From positions 2,170,001-2,234,000 of the forward strand of contig NZ_CP137891.1 in assembly GCF_033547075.1 (NCBI RefSeq): a stretch of 64,000 nucleotides of DNA. The letters run 5' to 3'. The position numbers and the translations under genes were made by a program. The notes under the pieces were generated by a model. The model was not told where the DNA came from, ran no database searches, and saw nothing but the letters and a program-made list of their open reading frames with translations. How positions within the stretch are numbered: position 1 is the first letter of the stretch; each line of letters starts with the position of its first letter. This document shows positions 1 to 7,473 of the stretch, piece after piece. Source of the DNA: Flavobacterium ardleyense (lineage in GTDB: Bacteria; Bacteroidota; Bacteroidia; Flavobacteriales; Flavobacteriaceae).

Positions 1-2
1 TT

Positions 3-110
3 ATTATTCACGGTGAAAAAGAAGGAGCAGAGGCTGTGCAAATTGGCATTAAAGAAAAGTATGGCTGGGAGTCGGAAATTCCGCAACTTTATAGCATTGA
101 GGAGGTGTAG
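3..110 (+). CDS. C-terminal end of an MBL-fold RNA exonuclease-like protein (partial)
   Basis: The window opens inside a gene; 35 codons remain before TAG. The tail has HGEKEGAEAV followed by KYGW and ends PQLYSIEEV. This resembles the C-terminus of the metallo-beta-lactamase-fold, beta-CASP-type exonuclease family common in Bacteroidetes, where an HGE element precedes an aromatic-rich YGW segment. The catalytic domain is outside the window, so the assignment rests on this short tail only. The gene does not overlap xseA; 164 bases separate them. Confidence 0.55.
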   Translation: MIHGEKEGAEAVQIGIKEKYGWESEIPQLYSIEEV

Positions 111-274
111 CTTATGTGGCTCAACCTTTTTAAATATGGTAGAAATACCGAGAGTCTTTTGATAGTTTTTTAGCTGTTATTTGTCTAAATTATTGTAGAA
201 ACCTTGATTGATGAATCGTAACTTTGCTTATAATACTCTTTGTAAACAAAGTACAAAATCTAAGCTAAAAGTAA

Positions 275-1672
275 ATGTCTGAAATAGCAAACGATCGCAA
301 AGTCTTCACACTACTCGAAGTCTCGAAAAGTGTGCAGAAAACTATATCCGAAAGATATAAGAGTACTTTTTGGGTAAAGGCGGAGATGAATAAGCTAAAC
401 CATTACAGTCATTCGGGGCATTGCTATCCAGAGTTGATAGAAAAGAAAGATGGGAAAATCATTGCACAAATCAGATCGAATCTTTGGCGTGATGATTATC
501 AAAATATTAATAATAACTTTTTAAAAACGTTAAAAGAGCCACTTAAGGACGGCATTAAAATATTATTTCTGGCAAGGTTGGGTTTTGATCCTGTCTATGG
601 GATTTCGTTGCAAATATTGGATATTGATCCGAGTTACACCTTAGGTGATTTGCAAAAGGAGAAACAAAATACAATTATTCAATTACAATCTGAAGCGATT
701 TTTTCTCTCAATAAAACTCGAGAATTACCGTTGCTTCCTCAGAGAATTGCCGTAATTTCGGTAGCAACCAGCAAAGGATTTGTTGATTTTGCCCAAGTAT
801 TAGATCACAATCCTTGGGGTTATAAATTTTTCCACTATTTATTTCCGTCAATTCTTCAGGGAGAAAAAGCAGTGATAGGCATTATCTCGCAATTAAAGAG
901 AATCGAAAGAGTTTGTGAGCATTTTGATGTGGTAGCAATAATTCGAGGTGGTGGTGGAGATGTTGGACTATCTTGTTATAATAATTACGAATTGTCAAAA
1001 GCGGTTGCATTATTTCCGATTCCAGTAATTACCGGAATTGGTCATGCGACAAATGAGACGGTGTGCGAAATGGTTTCATACCAAAATGCAATTACACCAA
1101 CAAAGATTGCCGAATTTCTGATTCAGAAATTTCATAATTTTTCGGTGCCGCTGCAAAAAGCACGAGATTTAATTATCGATAAATCAAACCGACTAATTAG
1201 CGATGAGAAAACAAAGCTACAATCGGAAGTAAAGTTGTTTAGGTCTGTAAGTGAGACAATCTTACAAAGAAATCGTAATGCAATAGACCAGTCGACAATG
1301 GTACTAGTCCAACAGTCGCAATTTATGATTAAATCCAATTTGACCTTGATGAACGGATTTAATGAACAGATTTCCAAACTATCACTCTTACAGATTAGAC
1401 AAGGTGCGATTTTATTGAAACAGTGGCAAGATAGTCTGTATTATCAGTCGAAACTGCGAGCCAAACAAGAAGTTTTACAGTTAGAAAATTTAGAAAAAAA
1501 TTTAAAAAATTTAGATCCAATTAATATTTTAAAAAGAGGATTTAGCATTACCAGAATTAATGGAAAGGCAGTTACAGATATTGCGCAAGTAGAGAGAGGA
1601 CAAGAGATAGAAACCCAAGTATATCAAGGAAAAATAACAAGTACAATAAAAAATTTAGGCGATGCAAAGTAA
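275..1672 (+). CDS. xseA: Exodeoxyribonuclease VII large subunit
   Basis: Large catalytic subunit of exonuclease VII, a cytoplasmic enzyme that degrades single-stranded DNA and acts with XseB in repair. At 465 residues it has the usual length. An N-terminal OB-fold (about residues 10-110) is followed by the exonuclease VII large-subunit domain. Seen motifs are RIAVISVATSKGFVDF, the glycine loop IIRGGGGDVGL, and PVITGIGHATNET followed by NAITPTKIAEF, which match the RGGGS, GHE and PTPSAAAE regions of the family in a Bacteroidetes-type variant. The C-terminal third is helical and ends in the conserved LKRGFSI segment. The 3' end overlaps xseB by 11 bases, implying translational coupling. Confidence 0.95.
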   Translation: MSEIANDRKVFTLLEVSKSVQKTISERYKSTFWVKAEMNKLNHYSHSGHCYPELIEKKDGKIIAQIRSNLWRDDYQNINNNFLKTLKEPLKDGIKILFLARLGFDPVYGISLQILDIDPSYTLGDLQKEKQNTIIQLQSEAIFSLNKTRELPLLPQRIAVISVATSKGFVDFAQVLDHNPWGYKFFHYLFPSILQGEKAVIGIISQLKRIERVCEHFDVVAIIRGGGGDVGLSCYNNYELSKAVALFPIPVITGIGHATNETVCEMVSYQNAITPTKIAEFLIQKFHNFSVPLQKARDLIIDKSNRLISDEKTKLQSEVKLFRSVSETILQRNRNAIDQSTMVLVQQSQFMIKSNLTLMNGFNEQISKLSLLQIRQGAILLKQWQDSLYYQSKLRAKQEVLQLENLEKNLKNLDPINILKRGFSITRINGKAVTDIAQVERGQEIETQVYQGKITSTIKNLGDAK

Positions 1673-1859
1673 AACTAATTACGAGGATGCTTTTGAAGAA
1701 TTAAAGCAAATTGTTTCGGAAATTGAAGAAGGCGAAATTTCGGTAGATTTACTTTCTGATAAAGTAAAAAGAGCTTCAGAATTGATCAAGATTTGCAAAG
1801 CTAAACTAACTTCCACTGAAGAAGATGTAAATAAGATACTAAAAGAATTGGAAGCTTAA
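1662..1859 (+). CDS. xseB: Exodeoxyribonuclease VII small subunit
   Basis: A 65-residue, highly charged helical protein with the family core YEDAFEELKQIVSEIEEGE followed by a second helix ending in a DVNKIL segment. It is the small subunit that binds the helical part of XseA and is needed for holoenzyme activity. Length and position directly behind xseA (ATG inside the xseA 3' end, 11-base overlap) fit the standard two-gene operon. Confidence 0.94.
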   Translation: MQSKTNYEDAFEELKQIVSEIEEGEISVDLLSDKVKRASELIKICKAKLTSTEEDVNKILKELEA

Positions 1860-1940
1860 AAATGCATTTGTATACAGGTATATGTATGCGTAAATATGTT
1901 TTTGATTGTTTCATTTCAAAATTATTTTACTTCCGGAGTC

Positions 1941-2125
1941 ATGCGGCAGGGACATGAGTGACCCAAGCAAAACGAATTAGCAAAGCACATCCTTTTCTGC
2001 AAATTGATTATTAATTGCAGGTAATTAATGAATAAAATTTCTTACGAAAAGTTGTCGACGTTGCAGCTGAGATACAGTTTATGTATTGGGGCTGTGAAGA
2101 ATGTAACAGCCACAAGCCGCTCAAA
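1941..2125 (+). repeat. Dispersed structured element, degenerate copy (copy I)
   Basis: Most decayed member of the nine-copy family described in the findings. Recognisable parts, in order, are GCGGCAGGGA, a CACATCCTTT box, TCTGCA and later TTGCAGC stem halves, a GAGATACAGT box, and a terminal hairpin GGCTGTGAAGA / AACAGCC followed by ACAAGCCGCTC. It fills the 375-base gap between xseB and the FAD protein gene. Confidence 0.7.
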
Positions 2126-2192
2126 AGATATAATCCCCTAATTATATAATATTTGTTGGTTTTACATAAAGTATTTTAAAGATTTATCGTGG

Positions 2193-2200
2193 TAGATTTG
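2193..2200 (+). promoter_or_regulatory. Candidate -7 element for the FAD/NAD(P) protein gene
   Basis: TAGATTTG is an exact match to the Bacteroidetes TAnnTTTG -7 consensus, 35 bases before the ATG. No clear TTTG element is seen at -33, so confidence is moderate. Confidence 0.45.
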
Positions 2201-2234
2201 TTGGAATTATTGTCTTATTCCAATTTTAAACTAT

Positions 2235-4052
2235 ATGACAAACTTATCCAACCTTGCCATTGTCGGAAGTGGTCCAACTGCAATTTATCTGCTAAAATAT
2301 ATCTGTGATTCAATCGATATTTTTCGGGATCAAATTGAAAAAGTGACCGTTTTTGAAAAAGAAGAAGTTTTGGGAATGGGCATGCCATACCATCCTAAAA
2401 CTACAGATATTTACAATCTTGCCAATATTTCTTCAGAAGAAATTCCGATGTTGCAAGAGTCATTTGCCGATTGGCTTCGGAAACAACCTCAAAGTGAATT
2501 ACAAAAATTTAATACTTACGAAACCGCTATTGACGATTCGGAAGTTTATAGTCGAATTGCGTTGGGACATTACTTTGCTGAGCAGTTTCAGCAGTTGATT
2601 TCGTGTTTAGAATCGTACGGTATTAAAGTGATTCAGCAGCTTAAGTGCGAAGTTTTTGATATTTCACAGGAAAAAGAATCGAGCTTGATAATTACAGATT
2701 GTAATCATAAATCACATCAATTTTCGACCGTTATAGTTGCCAATGGTCATGAATGGAAGGAAATTGACAAACCGGAATGTGGTTATTATGCGTCGCCATG
2801 GCCGATTCATAAGCTAATTCCGGCGGATGATCAAACTTACAATTTTCCAATCGGCACCTTAGGTGCATCGTTAAGTGCTTTTGATGTAGTTACTTCTTTA
2901 TCGCACCGACATGGAGTTTTTGCCAAGGTTGGTAAAAAATTAACTTATATCAAAAAGGAAAGCAATCCTGATTTTAAAATTGTTTTGCATTCTTCGGCGG
3001 GGTGGCTGCCTCATTTGCAGTACGAACAGCTGAAGCCAATTCGGGAGATTTATCGCCATTTTGACCGCGATGAGTTATTAAATCTAATTAACGATCAAGG
3101 TTTTTTGTGTATTGAAAATTATTTTGATACGCTCTGCCGTCCAGCCTTACTCAAAGCTTTTGGCCGAGATAAATTGTATGAGGTGGTAGAAAAACTTCAA
3201 AAGCCAAATTTTAGTTTTAAAGATTTGGTCAAACTAATGTCTGAAAAACACAAATATGTAGATTCTTTTGAAGGAATGAAATTAGAAATGACGGTGGCAA
3301 AAAACTCTGTTTATAATAAAATTCCAATTTATTGGATGGAGACTTTAGACGATTTAATGTACAGTCTAAATTACCACGCCGAATTACTTTCTGCAGAAGA
3401 CCACTTATTTTTTCATAAAGAAATCACCTCTTTTTTAATGAACGTCATTGCAGCTTTGCCTTTACAGTCTGCAGAAATACTGTTAGCTCTTTATGATGCA
3501 GATTGTATAGAGTTGATTTCAGGAAAAGTTACCTTTCCCAAAGACGCTTTTGAGAATGGCAGCACTAAGATTGTTGTAGAAAAACCAGATGGTAGTAGGC
3601 AGGACATCGAATATCAATTATTTGTGAACTGCAGCGGATCTACGAAATTAGAAATCAAAGACTATCGTTTTAAATCTTTGGTAGATCAAGGTGTGGTGCG
3701 AAGTGCAACCGCTCCGTTTTCGGAACCAGAAACTTTGGACAAATATGCTAAGCAAATCAGAGAGGGCGAAATTCTAGAAACGTCTGACAATATATTATTA
3801 AAACTTTCGGGTATAGATATCGACTCAAGTTACCGCACAATAAATAAAAATGGTACTCCAAATAATTTTTTATTTGATATAAACTTCAATCACACCAACG
3901 GTTTACGTCCCTATTCCTATGGTTTGCAAGCTTGCAGCGCGACAAGTTTAATTTTGGTCGAATCGTTATTGTTGGAGATTTTAGATGGTAAAAATGTCAG
4001 CGCTGATATAGAAGATATTACCAAGCTGTACGAAACCAATGACGAGCTTTAA
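2235..4052 (+). CDS. FAD/NAD(P)-binding protein
   Basis: A 605-residue protein starting with a Rossmann dinucleotide-binding strand (LAIVGSGPTAIYLLKYI), placing it in the FAD-NAD(P)-binding family with an N-terminal NAD_binding_9-like domain. A second nucleotide-binding strand region, with GTLGASLSAFDVVTSL near residue 208, supports a two-dinucleotide fold. The C-terminal part has FVNCSGSTKLEI and a NGLRPYSYGLQACSAT segment typical of the flavin-pocket end of such proteins. There is no signal peptide or membrane segment, so it is probably cytosolic. Members of this family are poorly characterised; substrate and pathway cannot be deduced from the neighbours. It stands alone between repeat copy I and the BLUF gene. 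Confidence 0.8.
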   Translation: MTNLSNLAIVGSGPTAIYLLKYICDSIDIFRDQIEKVTVFEKEEVLGMGMPYHPKTTDIYNLANISSEEIPMLQESFADWLRKQPQSELQKFNTYETAIDDSEVYSRIALGHYFAEQFQQLISCLESYGIKVIQQLKCEVFDISQEKESSLIITDCNHKSHQFSTVIVANGHEWKEIDKPECGYYASPWPIHKLIPADDQTYNFPIGTLGASLSAFDVVTSLSHRHGVFAKVGKKLTYIKKESNPDFKIVLHSSAGWLPHLQYEQLKPIREIYRHFDRDELLNLINDQGFLCIENYFDTLCRPALLKAFGRDKLYEVVEKLQKPNFSFKDLVKLMSEKHKYVDSFEGMKLEMTVAKNSVYNKIPIYWMETLDDLMYSLNYHAELLSAEDHLFFHKEITSFLMNVIAALPLQSAEILLALYDADCIELISGKVTFPKDAFENGSTKIVVEKPDGSRQDIEYQLFVNCSGSTKLEIKDYRFKSLVDQGVVRSATAPFSEPETLDKYAKQIREGEILETSDNILLKLSGIDIDSSYRTINKNGTPNNFLFDINFNHTNGLRPYSYGLQACSATSLILVESLLLEILDGKNVSADIEDITKLYETNDEL

Positions 4053-4160
4053 TATTATTATAATAACTTCTAAATGAATTAATTAAATGGTTTTAGGAAA
4101 TAATCGAGTACCTCTTATTAAATATTTTCCTAAATATAAGTAAATTTTCCAATCGTTTTT

Positions 4161-4194
4161 TTTGCTCAAAATAATCTAGATATTCTTAAATTTG
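4161..4194 (+). promoter_or_regulatory. Promoter of the BLUF gene
   Basis: TTTG at 4161-4164 and TAAATTTG at 4187-4194 are separated by 22 bases, a good fit to the Bacteroidetes -33/-7 pattern. The 5' untranslated region would be about 70 bases. Confidence 0.6.
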
Positions 4195-4270
4195 CCGCGT
4201 TTTAAATTTGATTTTTTTTAAAAAGACTTTCTGATAACAGTTTTTTTGAATTTTATATTACATTTTACTT

Positions 4271-4693
4271 ATGTATCAATTAACTTATAGTTCAATTTCC
4301 AAAGAAGGATTAATTGTTGAGGATCTTGAAAATATTCTTGAGACTGCAAAATCTATAAACTTCCAGAATGATATATCTGGCTGTTTAGTGTACCACAATG
4401 AAAATTTTATTCAAATTCTCGAGGGAGAAGAAGAGGATGTTCTTAAAATTTACGATAAAATAAAAGAAGATGGAAGACATCATTCTATCAAATTACTATG
4501 GGAAAATCAGATAAATACCAGATCGTTTCAAGAATGGAACATGGCATTTTACCGGCCATCAGACCAAAATGCTAAATTATTTGTCGAGAATATTCTGCTT
4601 TTATCGGATTACTCTGAAAAATCTACAAGCTCTTCATTAAGTTTTTGGGCAGAAATTGGTAAAGTTTTACGTGGAAAAACCTTGAACAGGTAA
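4271..4693 (+). CDS. BLUF-domain blue-light photoreceptor
   Basis: A 140-residue protein that is almost entirely one BLUF domain (residues 1-95), which binds FAD and senses blue light. The residues of the photoactive hydrogen-bond network are present: Tyr6, Asn30 and Gln48, with Trp89 and Met91 on the last strand. Their spacing equals that of AppA Y21, N45, Q63, W104 and M106. Other family signatures are FIQILEGEEEDV and DGRHHSIKLL. The C-terminal 45 residues contain no recognisable output domain, so signalling is probably by protein-protein contact. It is a single gene with its own promoter; the partner cannot be identified from the context. Confidence 0.93.
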   Translation: MYQLTYSSISKEGLIVEDLENILETAKSINFQNDISGCLVYHNENFIQILEGEEEDVLKIYDKIKEDGRHHSIKLLWENQINTRSFQEWNMAFYRPSDQNAKLFVENILLLSDYSEKSTSSSLSFWAEIGKVLRGKTLNR

Positions 4694-4891
4694 GTAACTA
4701 TTCGCGCGAGTCATTTGAAAATAAAATTTTTTTTCATCATCTTTAAATTTTGTAAATACAGCTTAAAATTTCATAATGAAATGTACTTCAATAGTTTATA
4801 AATTTATCAGACTAAAGCTTTTAATTAAATAATCAGCGAAGTAATAATTGAATGTAAGTAATTTAAGTTTTTAAGATTTTAATAAATAAAA

Positions 4892-5058
4892 TTGTTCTGA
4901 TGCTTGTTGCAACGAAGGTCACGGGTAGTCAGGTTGTCGAAGTAGCTGTAACGGCGTATGTCCTTTCCACCCGTTCGGGCATACACAAAAAGCCTACGTC
5001 TCCATAGTTAAAGGGGAATCAGTCACACGGCAATAATCCAAGCATCGAACAATTTTTT
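4892..5058 (+). ncRNA. Structured small RNA, candidate 6S-like RNA
   Basis: A region of about 167 bases with a long closing stem: TTGTTC (4892-4897) pairs with GAACAA (5047-5052), GATGCTTG (4899-4906) with CAAGCATC (5039-5046), and the next TTGC with GCAA. An apical hairpin pairs GTATGTCC with GGGCATAC. Between them lies a large, poorly paired central part. A T-run (5053-5058) follows the closing stem and gives the plus strand as the transcribed one. Size, long closing stem, central bubble and apical arm match the 6S RNA plan, and a Flavobacteriales 6S class (6S-Flavo) is known. The assignment is by architecture only. No good ORF covers the region. The flanking parts of the 737-base gap hold nothing else recognised. 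Confidence 0.5.
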
Positions 5059-5378
5059 CTTTCTATCCTCCATATTTTTTTGAATTATACTACTTTTTTT
5101 GATTTACAAATAGCCGTTTTTTATGGTTTCAATAGAGTTTTGCTATAAAACCACAATCACCGTGGTAGCTGTGTTGCTAATTATAATAGGTATAAGCTTC
5201 CTATTTCGTATACTGAATCGAGAGGAACCTACATTTCAGAAGATATTTACTAGCAATTTTTCTGATTGTAAAGTCCTAGTGCATAATATTTAGACACCAA
5301 AAATTTTAGCTTTTAATACTTTAAAAGTTGTATATTAAATTTTGAGGATGCTATAGAGATAATCATTTTAACAACAAA

Positions 5379-5412
5379 TTGCAAAAACTCTAATTTCACT
5401 TCATTATTTTTG
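5379..5412 (+). promoter_or_regulatory. Candidate promoter of the copper cluster
   Basis: TTG at 5379-5381 and TATTTTTG at 5405-5412, 23 bases apart, 19 bases before the ATG of the Cys/His-rich protein. Both elements fit the Bacteroidetes consensus. Confidence 0.5.
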
Positions 5413-5430
5413 TTTCATTCTTTATGAACT

Positions 5431-5808
5431 ATGAAACGATTTCATTTACTTATTGTCCTCTTACTCAGTATTTATTTAATGCCGAATACTGTTATGGCAT
5501 GTGATGATGCAGCAGACAAAATAGTAAATAAAGAACATTCGCATATCCAAAATGAGCAGCATAAAAGTTGCTGTCATAATAAGAGTGTTTCTTCTGGAAA
5601 TGATAAAGAATGTTCTGGTGACTGTGAAAAATCTTGTTGTACTTGTGCAGCAACATCTCTTTCAAGTGCATTCAATTTAGTATCAGGAGCTATTATAAAT
5701 GACGCATCATCCAATTATTTTTTGGATAGTAAATCCCAATTTAATTATGTTTCAAGAGCCATTTCTGATGGTTTCTTAGACCTTTGGCTTATTCCAAAAA
5801 TAGGCTAA
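5431..5808 (+). CDS. Small secreted Cys/His-rich protein of a copper cluster
   Basis: A 125-residue protein with a signal peptide (about residues 1-23, ending VMA). Next comes a stretch dense in His and Cys (EHSH, HKSCCHNK, then a Cys-rich run ending in CCTC), plausible for metal binding in the periplasm or at the surface. The C-terminus ends FLDLWLIPKIG, a hydrophobic aromatic tail recalled from similar flavobacterial proteins beside metal-transport genes. No named domain is recognised. It is the first gene of the copper-related group and has its own promoter. A role as metal chaperone or sensor is inference from composition and context. Confidence 0.7.
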   Translation: MKRFHLLIVLLLSIYLMPNTVMACDDAADKIVNKEHSHIQNEQHKSCCHNKSVSSGNDKECSGDCEKSCCTCAATSLSSAFNLVSGAIINDASSNYFLDSKSQFNYVSRAISDGFLDLWLIPKIG

Positions 5809-5998
5809 AATCTTCTTTTGATAGCCATAGCTCTATCAATTTTCTTCAGCGTAAATGTCTAGTTTTAAGTTATTATTTAGAAAGAATATTATAATTTCTT
5901 TCAAATATTACAAACTATTTTTTACAGCAATATTACTTTCAATATTATTATTTACAAGAATCGAAGTTATGACTTTGATTATAAATCCATTCAAGAAA

Positions 5999-6850
5999 AT
6001 GAAAACATTATCTATAAAATTAATGATGACTGCGCTATTGGCGTTTACAGTCAGCGCAAATGCACAATTTAAAAATGCAAAAACCGAAGTAGTAACAATC
6101 TACGGAAACTGCGGAATGTGCAAGAATACGATAGAAACTGCAGGAAATTTTAAAAAATTAGCCAAGGTAGATTGGGACAAAAACACTAAACTCGCAACGA
6201 TAACGTACGATAGCGAAAAGACAAGTAAAAATGAGATTCTTAAAAGAATTGCCCTTGCAGGCTATGATAATGAAACTTTTCTGGCGCCGGATGATATCTA
6301 CGGCAATTTACACGGTTGTTGCCAATATGATCGTACTGCAAAAGTTGCCACAATAAAGGAAGAATTAAAATCTGAACATAGTACGCACGGGCAATCTAAG
6401 AAAAAAGCTGTTAATAATTTGTCTGCTTTGGAAGTGGTTTATAATAATTACTTTGAACTTAAAGATGCGCTAGTAAATTCAAATTCTGAATTAGCAACAA
6501 ATAAAGCTTCAACTTTAGCTAGTTCTATTGAAAAAGTTAAGATGTCACAACTTCAAAAGGATGTCCATACTGTTTGGATGAAAGTTGTGGACAAAATCAA
6601 AGCAAATGCAAAAAACATCGCTTCTAACAAAGATCTGGCAAAACAACGTTCGGAATTTAGCTCGCTTTCAGACAATATCTATTCGTTGATGAAAGTATCT
6701 AATCTAGACACTGCTGTATATTATCAATTTTGTCCGATGGCAAATGATGGGAAAGGTGCCAATTGGTTGAGTAAAGAAAGCCAAGTAAAAAACCCTTACT
6801 ACGGATCAAAGATGTTGAGCTGTGGAAAGACTGTGGAAACTATCAAATAA
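5999..6850 (+). CDS. HMA-domain protein with DUF3347 region, putative periplasmic copper binder
   Basis: The open frame reaches upstream to 5855, but the ATG at 5999 is chosen because it starts a standard signal peptide (MKTLSIKLMMTALLAF to SANAQ). The resulting 283-residue exported protein has a heavy-metal-associated (HMA) domain with GNCGMCKNTIE, the CxxC copper site, at about residues 30-100. A DUF3347-type helical region (about 140-283) follows, with CPMANDGKGANWLS and a closing SCGK segment. DUF3347 regions accompany copper efflux proteins in Bacteroidetes. Position between the Cys/His-rich protein and the multicopper oxidase supports periplasmic copper handling. Confidence 0.85.
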   Translation: MKTLSIKLMMTALLAFTVSANAQFKNAKTEVVTIYGNCGMCKNTIETAGNFKKLAKVDWDKNTKLATITYDSEKTSKNEILKRIALAGYDNETFLAPDDIYGNLHGCCQYDRTAKVATIKEELKSEHSTHGQSKKKAVNNLSALEVVYNNYFELKDALVNSNSELATNKASTLASSIEKVKMSQLQKDVHTVWMKVVDKIKANAKNIASNKDLAKQRSEFSSLSDNIYSLMKVSNLDTAVYYQFCPMANDGKGANWLSKESQVKNPYYGSKMLSCGKTVETIK

Positions 6851-6861
6851 TTTTAATTGAA

Positions 6862-6893
6862 TTCCCATTGCCTAGCGCGGTGGGATTTTTTTT
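6862..6893 (+). terminator. Possible terminator after the HMA protein gene
   Basis: A short hairpin (TCCCA paired with TGGGA) with a GC-rich interior is followed by eight T residues. The stem is only about five base pairs, so this is a weak prediction. Confidence 0.35.
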
Positions 6894-6990
6894 AAAGCTT
6901 TCTAAAATCAAAAGTATTTCGTCTGAGGAATTTTTTGGAGATTTTAGCGGCATTCAATTGATTTAATAATCACCTAAATGAAATATTATT

Positions 6991-7473
6991 ATGAATAATA
7001 CACATACAAAAACACAAAGTAGTCTTTACTCCAAGTTCTTTTTGATGTTAGGATGTTCATTTATTGCAATGTATATCACAATGTATCTAAATACCTACTC
7101 AATAGATCACGTATATTTCAGTCTCACTAGATTTTATATGACGTGTATGGGTATATCAGCAATGGCAATTATTATGTTGCTGTTTATGTTGGGAATGTAT
7201 AAAGACAAAAAGAAGAATATTGCAATCGTTATCGGTAGCATTCTGCTTTTTTCTTCGGCTTTGATATTAGTTAGAGCACAGAAACCTATAGTTGGTGATA
7301 TCCTGTGGTTAAGAGCAATGATTCCTCACCACTCAATTGCAATACTGACCAGTGAGCGAGCTGATATTCAAGATGAAGAAGTTAAAAAGCTAGCAAATAC
7401 CATTATCGAAGCGCAAAAAAAAGAGATTGAAGAGATGAAACTAATGATAAATAGACTAGAAAATGAAAAGTAA
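6991..7473 (+). CDS. DUF305-type membrane-anchored protein
   Basis: A 160-residue protein with three predicted membrane helices (about residues 16-35, 45-67 and 75-95). A periplasmic helical segment follows with RAMIPHHSIAILTSERA, the M-x-x-H-H motif of DUF305, a ferritin-like His-rich family often encoded with copper resistance genes. The C-terminal helix is strongly charged. Its 3' end overlaps the multicopper oxidase ATG by 11 bases, so the two are translationally coupled. A role in periplasmic copper binding is inferred from family and context. Confidence 0.82.
   Translation: MNNTHTKTQSSLYSKFFLMLGCSFIAMYITMYLNTYSIDHVYFSLTRFYMTCMGISAMAIIMLLFMLGMYKDKKKNIAIVIGSILLFSSALILVRAQKPIVGDILWLRAMIPHHSIAILTSERADIQDEEVKKLANTIIEAQKKEIEEMKLMINRLENEK

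Noticed and set aside
4892..5058. tRNA or tmRNA
   Set aside because: No acceptor stem with T-loop, no CCA, and no tag-peptide reading frame.
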